Source: Verrucomicrobiota bacterium (GTDB taxonomy: Bacteria; Verrucomicrobiota; Verrucomicrobiia; Chthoniobacterales; SZAS-18). From it: a DNA stretch of 38,282 nt. Positions 23,856-31,651 of the stretch are shown here, piece after piece. A program made the position numbers and the translations under genes. The notes under the pieces were generated by a model. It was given only the letters and a program-made list of their open reading frames with translations, was not told where the DNA came from and did not search any database. Numbering within the stretch: the stretch's first letter is position 1; each line of letters opens with the position of its first letter. The stretch lies in assembly GCA_019241085.1 (NCBI GenBank), contig JAFAXH010000001.1:1-38282 (forward strand), given 5' to 3'.

Positions 23856-24989
23856 ATGGCAGCAGTAACAGACCCCGTGGCCGCCGCGCCCGCGCAGGCA
23901 GACGGCGCGGCAAGCGTCCCCATCTACGATCACGTCGATTATTACTTGCGCGTCGGCCAGGAAGCCGATGCGTCCGACATCCATCTCAGCGTCGGCATGC
24001 CGCCCTTGTGGCGACGGTTCGGCCATCTCGGGCCGATCTGGCCGGATGCCGCGCGCCTCGGACCGGAGGACACTGAAAAGCTCGCGCACAGTTTTCTTAC
24101 CGACGTGCAGTGGGCGAAGGTCGTGGAAAGCGGCGACATCGATTTTGCTTACACCAACCCGCTCGGGCGGTTTCGCGTCAGCGTCGTGCGGCATCGGCTC
24201 GGAGTTGACTGCGTGTTCCGCATCATCAGCACGCAACTGCGGACGATGGATGAACTCGGGCTGCCCGCGAGCCTGAAGCAGCTCACGCAATATCACAACG
24301 GTCTCGTGCTCGTAACCGGCTCGGTCGGCAGCGGCAAATCGACGACGCTGGCGGCGCTCATCGATCAGGTGAATCAGGACCGGCACGACCACATCATCAC
24401 GCTCGAAGACCCCATCGAATACGTCATCGGACCCAAAGGCTGCCATGTGACGCAACGCGAGGTGCACACGCACACGCACTCGTTCGCCACGGCCTTGCGC
24501 GGCGCGTTGCGCGAAGACCCGGATGTCATCATGGTCGGCGAGATGCGCGACTTGGAAACGATCTCGCTGGCGATCACCGCGTCCGAGACGGGACACTTGG
24601 TTTTGGGAACGCTCCACACCGGCAGCGCGGCGCGAACTCTCGACCGCGTGCTCGACGTGTTTCCCACCGATCAGCGCGAGCAAATCCGCATCATGGTCAG
24701 CGAGAGCCTGCGCGGCGTGGTCTCGCAGCAACTCGTCCCGCGCGCCGACGGCAAGGGCCGGGTGCTGGCGCTGGAGATTCTCACCAACACGCCAGCCGTG
24801 AGCAACTGCATCCGCGAGGCAAAGACGTTCATGCTGCCTGGCATCATCCAGACCGGCCGCAAGCAGGGCATGAAGCTGATGGACGACTCCTTGCGCGAGC
24901 TGGCGGAAGCCGGTGTCATCGCCAGGGAGGAAGCCGTGGCGCGAGCCGAGCAGAAGTTGCTCATGCAGCAGATGCTGGGAGTTAATTAA
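23856..24989 (+). CDS. pilT: PilT-type type IV pilus retraction ATPase
   Basis: A 377-residue secretion ATPase of the GspE/PilT group that drives pilus retraction or twitching as a hexamer at the inner membrane. The N-terminal PAS-like half has ASDIHLSVGMPPLWR (about 41-55). Walker A is GSVGSGKSTT (about 155-164), the Asp box reads THTHSFATALRGALREDPDV with Walker B VIMVGEMRDLETI, and the His box is GTLHTGSAARTLDR. The C-terminal AVSNCIRE corresponds to the AIRNLIRE-type retraction motif. SVGSG in the P-loop replaces the usual PTGSG, a mild change. A second, closer PilT follows 13 bp later. Which of the two is PilT and which is PilU-like is uncertain. No pilin or PilB gene is in the window. 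Confidence 0.93.
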   Translation: MAAVTDPVAAAPAQADGAASVPIYDHVDYYLRVGQEADASDIHLSVGMPPLWRRFGHLGPIWPDAARLGPEDTEKLAHSFLTDVQWAKVVESGDIDFAYTNPLGRFRVSVVRHRLGVDCVFRIISTQLRTMDELGLPASLKQLTQYHNGLVLVTGSVGSGKSTTLAALIDQVNQDRHDHIITLEDPIEYVIGPKGCHVTQREVHTHTHSFATALRGALREDPDVIMVGEMRDLETISLAITASETGHLVLGTLHTGSAARTLDRVLDVFPTDQREQIRIMVSESLRGVVSQQLVPRADGKGRVLALEILTNTPAVSNCIREAKTFMLPGIIQTGRKQGMKLMDDSLRELAEAGVIAREEAVARAEQKLLMQQMLGVN

Positions 24990-25002
24990 CCGCTCAAATC
25001 TC

Positions 25003-26076
25003 ATGGCCTACATCGATCAATTCTTTGAAGTTCTCGTCGAATCCAAAGCCAGCGATTTGCACATCGGCGAGTCGCAACCGCCGAAGATTCGGCGGCACGG
25101 CGAGATCGTCCCGATCCGCGACGAACCGGTGACGAACGAGGAAGCGGCCTACATGCTCAGCGAGATCGCCGGGCCGGCGCGCTGGGAAAAATTCGAGGCT
25201 GGCGGCGACCTCGATTTTGCCTACGAGATGAACGAGGAATCGCGCTTCCGCTGCAATTTCCTCAAGCAAACCAACGGTTACGGCGCGGTCTTCCGTTTGA
25301 TCCCGACGCGCATCCTCACGCTCGATGAACTCAAGGTGCCGCCGATCATCAAGACTTTCGGCGAACTCCGCTCCGGTCTCGTGCTCGTCACCGGCCCGAC
25401 TGGCTCGGGTAAATCGACGACGCTGGCGGCGCTCATTGATTACATCAACACGAATTTCAGCCGGCACATCGTGACCGTCGAGGAGCCGATCGAATTCGTG
25501 CATCAAAACAAGAACAGCGTCATCACGCAACGCGAGGTGCCCGAGAACGTCACCAGCTTCCCGAGCGGGCTGAAAGCCGCGTTGCGCGAGGACGCCGACA
25601 TCGTGCTCGTCGGCGAGATGCGTGATTTGGAAACGATCTCGCTCGCGCTCACCGCGGCGGAGACCGGCCTGCTCGTGTTTGGCACGCTGCACACGAACAA
25701 CGCGCGCAAGACCGTGGACCGCATGATCGACGTGTTTCCCTCCGACCAACAGTCGCAGGTGCGCACAATGCTGGCGGCGAGTCTGCGCGGCGTCATCGCG
25801 CAGCTTCTCCTGAAAAAAGGCGACGGCAGCGGGCGCGTCGCGGTGAATGAAATTCTCGTCGCCAATCCGGCCGTCAGCGCCATCATCCGCGAAGGCGCCA
25901 CGCAAAAGCTGGAGGACGTGATCGTGGCCGGCCGGAGCCAGGGGATGCAGTTCATGGACGACGCGATCTGGCAGGTGATGCAACAAGGCATCTGCACGCC
26001 GCACGAAGCCTACATGAAAGCGATTGACAAGAACCGCTTTCGCAAATTCCTTCCTCCCGAGGATCAGGGCTTGTAA
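25003..26076 (+). CDS. Second PilT/PilU-type pilus retraction ATPase
   Basis: The 357 residues start at the ATG 25003 (MAYIDQFFEVLVESKASDLH). The frame extends upstream into pilT, but the homologous N-terminus begins here. It has a canonical Walker A, GPTGSGKSTT, at about 131-140, an Asp box with DIVLVGEMRDLETI, a His box GTLHTNNARKTVDRMIDVFP, and a C-terminal AVSAIIREGATQKLEDVI that fits the AIRNLIRE motif better than the first copy. The two ATPases share the same plan but differ widely, so this is not a recent duplication. It lies 13 bp after pilT, as in the PilT-PilU pairs of twitching bacteria. It could act as an accessory motor. Confidence 0.93.
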   Translation: MAYIDQFFEVLVESKASDLHIGESQPPKIRRHGEIVPIRDEPVTNEEAAYMLSEIAGPARWEKFEAGGDLDFAYEMNEESRFRCNFLKQTNGYGAVFRLIPTRILTLDELKVPPIIKTFGELRSGLVLVTGPTGSGKSTTLAALIDYINTNFSRHIVTVEEPIEFVHQNKNSVITQREVPENVTSFPSGLKAALREDADIVLVGEMRDLETISLALTAAETGLLVFGTLHTNNARKTVDRMIDVFPSDQQSQVRTMLAASLRGVIAQLLLKKGDGSGRVAVNEILVANPAVSAIIREGATQKLEDVIVAGRSQGMQFMDDAIWQVMQQGICTPHEAYMKAIDKNRFRKFLPPEDQGL

Positions 26077-26150
26077 ACACGAGGCTGGGCGGCCAGGTGC
26101 GTTGCAGCCCGGCTAGGGCTGAATCAGTGTCACCAACCGCCTCTTGTCTC

Positions 26151-26714
26151 GTGCCAAAATCGCTCCGCCAAACTCGCTGGACGCGGCTGCGCACCTTTCT
26201 GCGCGGCCTGCTGCTCTACAACACCGTGTATTGGCGGAAAGCCTCGGACGATGCGCGGTCGGGACACCGCGATCGCGCGGAACGCGCCGGGCTGGCGCCG
26301 CAGGTCGATCCTGGCTTGGTGCAACCTCGCGTCCGGGCAACTCCACGCACCGCGCAATCTGCCCCCACCATTACTCTCCCAAACACGATTGGGGTTGGAA
26401 CGGATGGCGACGCCATTGCCGCGGCGACCGCGCTCGTGGCTGCGCTCAGCCAGGCATTGGCTCAAAGCCAATCCGCCAGCGGCGCCGCTGGCGGGCAACC
26501 GGCAAGCCCAACGCCCGGCGGCAACGAATCCGGTTCGCCAATCGCACCCGTGCCAACATCCGGGAAGCCTCCAGTGATCACCCTGGATAATGTAGTGCGG
26601 CAGCGCCGCCGGCGCGGCAATCGAATAGGGGAATCCGCACCCGCTGTTCTTTCCTTCACCCTGCGCCGGAAACGTCGCCGCAGCTTTTGGCGGCGGCTCT
26701 TGCGTTGGAAATAA
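26151..26714 (+). CDS. Small basic hypothetical protein
   Basis: A low-confidence gene of 187 residues from the GTG at 26151 (MPKSLRQTRWTRLRTFLRG if the GTG is read as Met). The frame goes back to a GTG at 26097, but that stretch is less plausible. The N-terminus is basic with a possible amphipathic helix (TRLRTFLRGLLLYNTVYW). The centre is Ala/Gln/Ser-rich and flexible (GDAIAAATALVAALSQALAQ). The C-terminus is strongly basic (LRRKRRRSFWRRLLRWK), as in nucleic-acid or membrane-surface binding proteins. I recognise no family. It sits alone between pilT-type and zinc-ribbon genes. Evidence is mainly frame length and a balanced composition in the middle; a shadow frame cannot be excluded. Confidence 0.4.
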   Translation: MPKSLRQTRWTRLRTFLRGLLLYNTVYWRKASDDARSGHRDRAERAGLAPQVDPGLVQPRVRATPRTAQSAPTITLPNTIGVGTDGDAIAAATALVAALSQALAQSQSASGAAGGQPASPTPGGNESGSPIAPVPTSGKPPVITLDNVVRQRRRRGNRIGESAPAVLSFTLRRKRRRSFWRRLLRWK

Positions 26715-26835
26715 TCGCCTCGCTACGCGGCGCGCGTGCCGCGGGGAAATAGCGCTTGGCGGACCTTGGCGGATTCGCTAAAAAGCGGTCCCGTCTTGTT
26801 CCCGTCGGTCGCCGTTATTTTTTTAATTTTCTTCC

Positions 26836-27282
26836 ATGCAATGCACGCACTGCGGTCAGGAAAATCCCGCTCATAATGATCGCTGCCTGCGCTGCGGCGC
26901 GGCGTTGCCGGCGGCTTCGGCGGCGGCCTCCGGCGCACTGCCGGCGCCGACGATGTTGCAGCCACCCGGAGGCGGGCCATTGGGCTATCCCGGCGGGGGA
27001 TTCCCCGTGGTGCCGAACTATTTGGTTCAAGCAATTTTGGTCACGTTGTTTTGCTGCATGCCGTTTGGGATCGTAGCCATCGTCTTCGCGGCGCAAGTCA
27101 ACACGAAGCTGCAAATTGGCGATTATGCCGGCGCGCTCAACGCGTCAAAGAATGCGAAAACATGGAGCTGGGTCGCGTTTGGCTGCGGACTGGCTGTGTA
27201 TCTCGTCGTGTTCGCCTTCTACGGGATCGTGATTATTAGCCTGCTCAGCGGCGGTTTCCCGAACACCGGCACCCGCCCGTGA
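26836..27282 (+). CDS. Zinc-ribbon CD225/dispanin membrane protein
   Basis: A 148-residue protein with two modules. Residues 1-22 form a zinc ribbon with two CxxC pairs (MQCTHCGQENPAHNDRCLRCG). A Gly/Pro/Ala linker follows, then a CD225/dispanin domain (about 60-135). That domain has two membrane helices around a conserved loop (PNYLVQAILVTLFCCMPFGI, then VFAAQVNTKLQIGDYAGALN, then NAKTWSWVAFG), the signature also found in interferon-induced IFITM proteins. The ATG at 26836 opens MQCTHC. The stop overlaps the next gene's GTG (GTGA), a sign of coupling to the DUF2752 protein. Function in bacteria is not established; membrane organisation or transport is a guess. Confidence 0.88.
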   Translation: MQCTHCGQENPAHNDRCLRCGAALPAASAAASGALPAPTMLQPPGGGPLGYPGGGFPVVPNYLVQAILVTLFCCMPFGIVAIVFAAQVNTKLQIGDYAGALNASKNAKTWSWVAFGCGLAVYLVVFAFYGIVIISLLSGGFPNTGTRP

Positions 27283-27713
27283 ATGTTGCACGCCACGGTT
27301 GCCCGACGCTCGCCGCGAGCCGTCCCCGGCTGGGTTTGCGTCTCGCCGGCATCGCGGCAAGCGCCGCGGCCGGGTTCACCGTGCTCCGTTGTTTTGACCC
27401 GCGCATTGCCGGCTTTTTTCCGCCGTGCCCGTTTCATTGGCTGACCGGATGCTGGTGTCCGGGCTGCGGCTCGACCCGCGCGCTGCACGCGCTCGCGCAC
27501 GCCGACCTCGCGGGCGCGTGGCGCATGAACGCGCTCCTTGTCTGCGCGCTGCCCGCGCTCGCGGTCCTGCTCACGTCCGAATGGCTGCTGCCGCCGGCGC
27601 GCCGCGTGTTCGTGCCGCCGCGCGTGATCTGGATTTTTTTCGTCGTGACGCTGCTCTTCTGGATCGGCCGCAACGTGCCGGTTTATCCGCTGACACTGCT
27701 GGCGCCGCATTGA
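27279..27713 (+). CDS. DUF2752 membrane protein
   Basis: A 144-residue membrane protein. The central DUF2752 signature is the cysteine-rich CPFHWLTGCWCPGCGSTRAL (about 48-67), followed by an ALAHADLAGAWRMN loop. Up to three hydrophobic segments occur (about 16-36, 84-100 and 115-135). The GTG start at 27279 overlaps the upstream stop by 4 bp, so the gene is translationally coupled to the CD225 gene. The pairing fits their shared membrane character, and I infer that the two proteins act together. The cysteines could bind metal or form disulfides, but no such role is proven for the family. The N-terminal 20 residues are basic. No clear signal peptide is present. Confidence 0.85.
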   Translation: MNVARHGCPTLAASRPRLGLRLAGIAASAAAGFTVLRCFDPRIAGFFPPCPFHWLTGCWCPGCGSTRALHALAHADLAGAWRMNALLVCALPALAVLLTSEWLLPPARRVFVPPRVIWIFFVVTLLFWIGRNVPVYPLTLLAPH

Positions 27714-27756
27714 GAAAAACACCGTGCTACCGTGGGAGCTTCGCCGCTGCTCCCGT

Positions 27757-28578
27757 ATGTCACACGTTTTCCGCCAGACCTGGGCCTTCGTCTTCCGCGA
27801 CTGGCACCTCACGCGCCGCTACTTTTCTTGGGTGCTCGTCTTCACCGTTTATGCGCTGGTGAACTCCGCCACCATCGCGCTCATCGGTGTCGCAGAAAAT
27901 AACTACCGCCTCACGCTCAAGCTCACCGTCGGCGTGCTGCTCTGGAGCTACCTGTCGGTCATCTTTCAGGAAATCAGCAATTCCATTTCCTACGAACGCT
28001 GGGAAGGCACGCTCGAATACACTTTCATGGCGCCGGTGTCGCGCCTCGTGCATCTGCTGGGCGTCAGCTTGTTCGCGCTCGCCTACAGCATCGGGCGGAT
28101 GGTCTTCGTGCTGCTTGGGCTGATCGTTTTCATCCAGCTCAGCATCGCCGGCGCGAACCTTTGGGGAATGCTCGCCGTGCTGCTCGTCGGCAGCCTGGCG
28201 TTTGTCGGTTTGGGCTTAATGGCCGCCATCCTGCCCGTGATGAGTCCCGAGCACGGGCCGCAAGGCACGAACATTTTTCAAGGCTTGCTCCTGCTCGTCT
28301 CCGGCATCTACTATCCCATCGAAGTCCTGCCCGCCTGGGTGCGTCCCTTTTCCTGGCTCTCGCCGGCGACCTACGTCATCAACGCCAGCACGAAGCTCGT
28401 GGGCATCGACAGCGCGCAGGCCGGCCAGCGCTTGCAAGGCGCGCCGCTCGCCGCCGTCCGTGGCGACTTGCTCGTGCTCCTGGCGATGGGCGCCGTCCTC
28501 GTGCCGGCAGGCTTGTGGGTGTTTCACCTCGTCGAAAATTGGGCCAAGCACACCGGCAAACTCAAACGCACCGGCTGA
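27757..28578 (+). CDS. ABC-2 type transporter permease
   Basis: The 273 residues from the ATG at 27757 (MSHVFRQTWAFVFRDW) form an ABC-2 (PF01061-like) permease. Six hydrophobic helices can be placed: about 24-45, 58-78, 104-128, 136-160, 175-200 and 245-262. The segment LLLLVSGIYYPIEVLPAWVR followed by SWLSPATYVI is typical of ABC-2 permeases that export polysaccharides, lipids or drugs. No ATPase gene is adjacent on either side, so its partner must be encoded elsewhere or lie outside the window. The frame extends 11 codons upstream, but the ATG with MSHVF looks right. The stop overlaps a possible ATG of the FMN reductase gene. Confidence 0.88.
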   Translation: MSHVFRQTWAFVFRDWHLTRRYFSWVLVFTVYALVNSATIALIGVAENNYRLTLKLTVGVLLWSYLSVIFQEISNSISYERWEGTLEYTFMAPVSRLVHLLGVSLFALAYSIGRMVFVLLGLIVFIQLSIAGANLWGMLAVLLVGSLAFVGLGLMAAILPVMSPEHGPQGTNIFQGLLLLVSGIYYPIEVLPAWVRPFSWLSPATYVINASTKLVGIDSAQAGQRLQGAPLAAVRGDLLVLLAMGAVLVPAGLWVFHLVENWAKHTGKLKRTG

Positions 28579-28658
28579 TGGAAAATGACGCGCCGCCGGC
28601 GTGCGGCGTCGAAGTTGTCAAAAGCCCGCTTTCAGCGCACGCTCCCGGCCACAACGCC

Positions 28659-29192
28659 ATGCCCAACGCCACCCAGCCGCACGTCGGCATCATCGCCACC
28701 AGCCTCAGCTCCGATTCCCGCTCGCAGTTGCTCGCCCGCGAGGCGCTGAGCAAGCTGCAAGCGCAGAAAGTCCGCGCCACGCTCGTCGATCTGCGCGAGC
28801 ACGCCTTGCCCTTCACCGGCTCCGACGCGAGTTGGGGCGACCCGGCCGTCGGCAAAATGAAGACGCTCGCGTTGACCATGACGCACCTCCTCTTCGCCGT
28901 GCCGATTTACAATTACGACGTCAACGCGCTGGCGAAAAATTTCGTCGAACTCATGGGCAGCGACGTGCTTGAAAACAAAACGGTCGCGTTTCTTTGCTCC
29001 GCCGGCGGCCAGGGCTCGTTCATGTCCGTGATGGCGTTTGCGAACTCGCTCATGCTCGATTTTCGCTGCTGGATCGCGCCGCGCTTTCTTTACGTCACCG
29101 ACGATTTTTCGCCCGGCGCGCTGCCGAAAAAACTGGACGAACGCCTCGACAGCTTGCTCCGCGATCTGCTCACGCGCGGTTTGCAGCAGTGA
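28659..29192 (+). CDS. NAD(P)H-dependent FMN reductase-like flavoprotein
   Basis: A 177-residue flavodoxin-like oxidoreductase (FMN_red, PF03358). The N-terminal strand and FMN-binding loop is GIIATSLSSDSRSQLLAREA. A LVDLREHALPF segment follows, then VPIYNYDVNALAKNFVEL and FLCSAGGQGSFMSVMAFANS, the isoalloxazine-contact region of the family. The enzyme probably reduces FMN, quinones or azo/chromate-type acceptors with NAD(P)H. I chose the ATG at 28659 (MPNATQPHVGIIA) because family proteins start just before this strand. An ATG at 28578 that overlaps the permease stop would add 27 residues with no clear domain. Its 3' end overlaps the convergent regulator gene by 23 bp. Confidence 0.85.
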   Translation: MPNATQPHVGIIATSLSSDSRSQLLAREALSKLQAQKVRATLVDLREHALPFTGSDASWGDPAVGKMKTLALTMTHLLFAVPIYNYDVNALAKNFVELMGSDVLENKTVAFLCSAGGQGSFMSVMAFANSLMLDFRCWIAPRFLYVTDDFSPGALPKKLDERLDSLLRDLLTRGLQQ

Positions 29193-30309
29193 CGGTCGCG
29201 CTGCCGCCCGACGCGCGCACGACGAGCCGGCAATCGAGAAGAATGTCGCGGGTGAGCATGGTGGGCTGCGCGACGCGCTCCAGCATCACCGCCATCGCCG
29301 CCGCACCGATCTCGCGGCACGGCTGGCGCACCGTGGTCAAGGGAATAGGCAACAGGCTGGCGTATTCCACGTCGTCGATGCCGACGATGCCGACCTCTTG
29401 CGGCAGGCGATAGCCGAGGCCGAGCAGCGTGTGCATGAGCCGGCCGGCGACCCGGTCGTTGGCGCAGACGATGCCATCGGGGCGGTGAAATTTCATCCTT
29501 TGCTCAACCTCTTCGACTTTCTCGGGATCAATCCTCCAGACAAGCGCCCCATCTGCCGGCGCGTCCATGACAAAGAGCGCTCCGCGATAGCCCGCGATGC
29601 GTGCTTCCACCGTCGCCGCGGCCTCGGGATAAGCGAGAAACGCCAGACGCCGACGGCCGCAGGCTCGCCACAAGTGCAGGGTCGAGACATAGCCCGCCCG
29701 ACGGTTATCGATCCCGACGAGATCGTGCCGGCTCCGGTCCGGATACGGCAGGATGTCGCGATCGAGCAATACGACGGGAATCCGCGCGGCATCGAGCGCC
29801 TCAATGATGCGGCGGTTCATGTCCGCGCTGGCCGCCGTCATTTCCAGCGGCGCGAAGAAGACGCCGGCGACCTGCCGTTCCAGATATTGCTGGCAAAGCT
29901 GCCAGGCGCCTTCCTCCTTGCTTGGGGCATCCGGCGCGACATGGCCCCAGAGCAAGGCGTGCTTGCTGGCTAGCGGCGAACCGGCCATGCCTTGGCAGAT
30001 CGGCTCGAAAATCTCGGTCTCTCCCAAATCGGGAATCAACAAGCCGAAGAGCAGACCGCCGGTCCCTTTCGCGCGGGTCGCGCGCACGAACGTCCCCGAG
30101 CCGGCGCGCCGGTCCACCAACCCGCGGGCGCGCAACTCGCGCACGGCGCGCCCGACCGTGATGCGGGAGCTGGCAAACCGCTGGCTCAGCGCGGCTTCGC
30201 TCGGGAGCCGGGTGCCGGGAGGATATTTTCCGGCCAGGATTTCCTGCTGCAAGAGGTCGAGCACCTGCTGGTATTTGGGAGCGGATTTGCGGAGAGGAGA
30301 ACGAGCCAT
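29170..30309 (-). CDS. GntR/LacI-type hybrid transcriptional regulator
   Basis: A 379-residue regulator with a GntR-family winged helix at residues 1-75 (KYQQVLDLLQQEILAGKYPP, then LPSEAALSQRFASSRITVGR) and a LacI/PBP-type ligand-binding domain over about 85-379 (LLFGLLIPDL at its start, GIDNRRAGYVSTLHL in the middle and GIVGIDDVEYASLLPIPLTT near the end). This AraR-like plan usually senses a sugar or sugar derivative and releases DNA on binding it. I chose the ATG at 30309 (MARSPLRKSAP); a start at 30324 (MSAFP) or a TTG at 30345 is possible. It is divergent to the HAD operon with a strong palindrome at 30333-30347 between them, so it probably controls both directions. Confidence 0.92.
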   Translation of the reverse strand: MARSPLRKSAPKYQQVLDLLQQEILAGKYPPGTRLPSEAALSQRFASSRITVGRAVRELRARGLVDRRAGSGTFVRATRAKGTGGLLFGLLIPDLGETEIFEPICQGMAGSPLASKHALLWGHVAPDAPSKEEGAWQLCQQYLERQVAGVFFAPLEMTAASADMNRRIIEALDAARIPVVLLDRDILPYPDRSRHDLVGIDNRRAGYVSTLHLWRACGRRRLAFLAYPEAAATVEARIAGYRGALFVMDAPADGALVWRIDPEKVEEVEQRMKFHRPDGIVCANDRVAGRLMHTLLGLGYRLPQEVGIVGIDDVEYASLLPIPLTTVRQPCREIGAAAMAVMLERVAQPTMLTRDILLDCRLVVRASGGSATVTAANRA

Positions 30310-30332
30310 AGGAAATGCTGACATTACAACTT

Positions 30333-30347
30333 TATTGTTTAACAATA
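30333..30347. promoter_or_regulatory. Palindromic operator for the GntR/LacI-type regulator
   Basis: TATTGTT-T-AACAATA is a perfect 7-bp inverted repeat around one base. It lies 24 bp upstream of the regulator's likely start and 101 bp before the HAD gene's ATG, in the only intergenic space between the divergent genes. Size and symmetry suit a GntR dimer and recall the TTGTACGTACAA-type boxes of AraR. The outer ACAAC sequences (30326-30330 and 30347-30351) form a direct repeat. Binding is inferred and no ligand is known. Confidence 0.55.
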
Positions 30348-30394
30348 CAACATTTCATTGGTGGAAACGTCTAACTAAGCATAACCTGAACTTA

Positions 30395-30411
30395 TCAATC
30401 GCAAAGATTGA
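30395..30411. promoter_or_regulatory. Second inverted repeat in the leader of the HAD operon
   Basis: TCAATC-GCAAA-GATTGA is a perfect 6-bp inverted repeat with a 5-base centre, 37 bp upstream of the likely HAD start. It could be a second operator half or an mRNA hairpin that masks or frames the GGGAGGG at 30414-30420. Neither role can be settled from the sequence. Confidence 0.3.
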
Positions 30412-30447
30412 ATGGGAGGGTGTCCAACGACGCCCTGGGGCATCCAA

Positions 30448-31323
30448 ATGAAAAACCAAATGAAAGAGAACAAAGGTATGGTGAATCGTATCGAGCCGAT
30501 CAAACACTACTTGGTAGCCAGCGACTTTGACCAGACGCTGAGCTTTAACGATTCCGGCTTTGTCTTGAGTGAAATGCTGGGGATCAACGGGTTCCACGAA
30601 AAAGTGACGGGCTTGTCGAAGGTCAATCTCGTGCAGCAAGGCGCCGAGTTGACCTATCTGCTGCGCCACGATCCCGAGTTCCGCGGCGTGCGCCGCGAGC
30701 ACCTCGTGGAAGCAGGCAAACGCGTGCGGCTGAAAAAGCACGTCGAGCTGTTTGCCCGCATGCTGGACGAAGGCATCGCGGAGGCGCGATTTTCCTTCTT
30801 TGTCATCTCTGCTTCGCCGCGAGAAGTGGTGGAGTCGGCGCTAGAAGGCATCGTGCCGGCGGAGAACATCATCGGCACCGACTTCGACTACGATCCGAAA
30901 ACCGGCGAGATCTGCGCGGTCAAACGGGTGGCCGCCGGCTACGGCAAGGTCGCCGTGCTCCAGGAGTTGGAAACCAAGCTCCAGATCACGCCCGATCACA
31001 CGATCTATATCGGCGACGGCAGCTCAGACATGACAGTGATGCAGCACGTCAACAGCATCGACGGCCACACCATCGCGGTTTCCGAAGTGAAAAACGTCGG
31101 CCGCATCGCCCAGCGCACCGTGCTCAGCGACAACGCGCCGAGCGTGCTGGTGCCCGTGCTCGAAGACGTCTTCGGCTGGGATTCCGCGCAAATCCGCGAG
31201 TTGTTCGCCACCTACGGACTCGTCTTGCAGTCGTGGGACAAGATCCGCACCGACTGGGTGAGTTTCCACGAAACGAGCACCGCGCCCGACGAAGCGCCAA
31301 TGGCCTTCTCGCTGCACGACTGA
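30448..31323 (+). CDS. HAD-family phosphatase
   Basis: A 291-residue cytosolic hydrolase of the haloacid dehalogenase superfamily with phosphoserine-phosphatase-like (HAD-IB) layout. Motif I is SDFDQTLS (about 22-29, nucleophile Asp in DFDQT). A helical cap follows, then motif II FVISASP, motif III Lys in [10 protein letters not shown], and motif [14 protein letters not shown]. The family removes phosphate from small molecules such as sugar or amino-acid phosphates. I chose the ATG at 30448 ([20 protein letters not shown]); later ATGs at 30460 and 30478 are possible. It is divergent to a sugar-sensing type regulator and precedes two small membrane proteins, so a sugar-phosphate substrate is a reasonable guess. 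Confidence 0.9.
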   Translation: MKNQMKENKGMVNRIEPIKHYLVASDFDQTLSFNDSGFVLSEMLGINGFHEKVTGLSKVNLVQQGAELTYLLRHDPEFRGVRREHLVEAGKRVRLKKHVELFARMLDEGIAEARFSFFVISASPREVVESALEGIVPAENIIGTDFDYDPKTGEICAVKRVAAGYGKVAVLQELETKLQITPDHTIYIGDGSSDMTVMQHVNSIDGHTIAVSEVKNVGRIAQRTVLSDNAPSVLVPVLEDVFGWDSAQIRELFATYGLVLQSWDKIRTDWVSFHETSTAPDEAPMAFSLHD

Positions 31324-31365
31324 TTTGACTCAAAAGCAACCACAATTTCGCAAACACTACTTATT

Positions 31366-31617
31366 ATGAACAACATCAACATTTTCCCGCTGCCGCCGAG
31401 TTTTGTCCGGCCGCAATATCCCATCGCCGCCGACGAACCGGAGAAGGCCAAAATCAGCGCCATCGACCGGGCGACGATCATCGCTTGGGCGCTCCTGGCG
31501 GTGCTGGTCCTCTTGCTGGTCGGTCTGCAACTGGCCTGGCAACAGCACTTGATCTCCGCAGGCCAGACCCCGCCGAACATCGGCTGGGATAATTTCGGGG
31601 CGCAATTCATTCCCTGA
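31366..31617 (+). CDS. Single-TM miniprotein
   Basis: An 83-residue protein with a polar N-terminus (about 1-34), one strong membrane helix ([20 protein letters not shown], about 36-55) and a short C-terminal tail with a Trp-rich end ([11 protein letters not shown]). It starts at the ATG 31366 ([11 protein letters not shown]), 42 bp after the HAD gene, and ends 34 bp before the next gene's start. No family is recognised. Its place between the phosphatase and a three-TM transporter-like gene suggests it could be a small partner or anchor for one of them. Length and position make it a convincing, if hypothetical, gene. Confidence 0.7.
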   Translation: MNNINIFPLPPSFVRPQYPIAADEPEKAKISAIDRATIIAWALLAVLVLLLVGLQLAWQQHLISAGQTPPNIGWDNFGAQFIP

Positions 31618-31651
31618 AGTGCAGCCGCACCACAAGCGAACCATCAATCCT

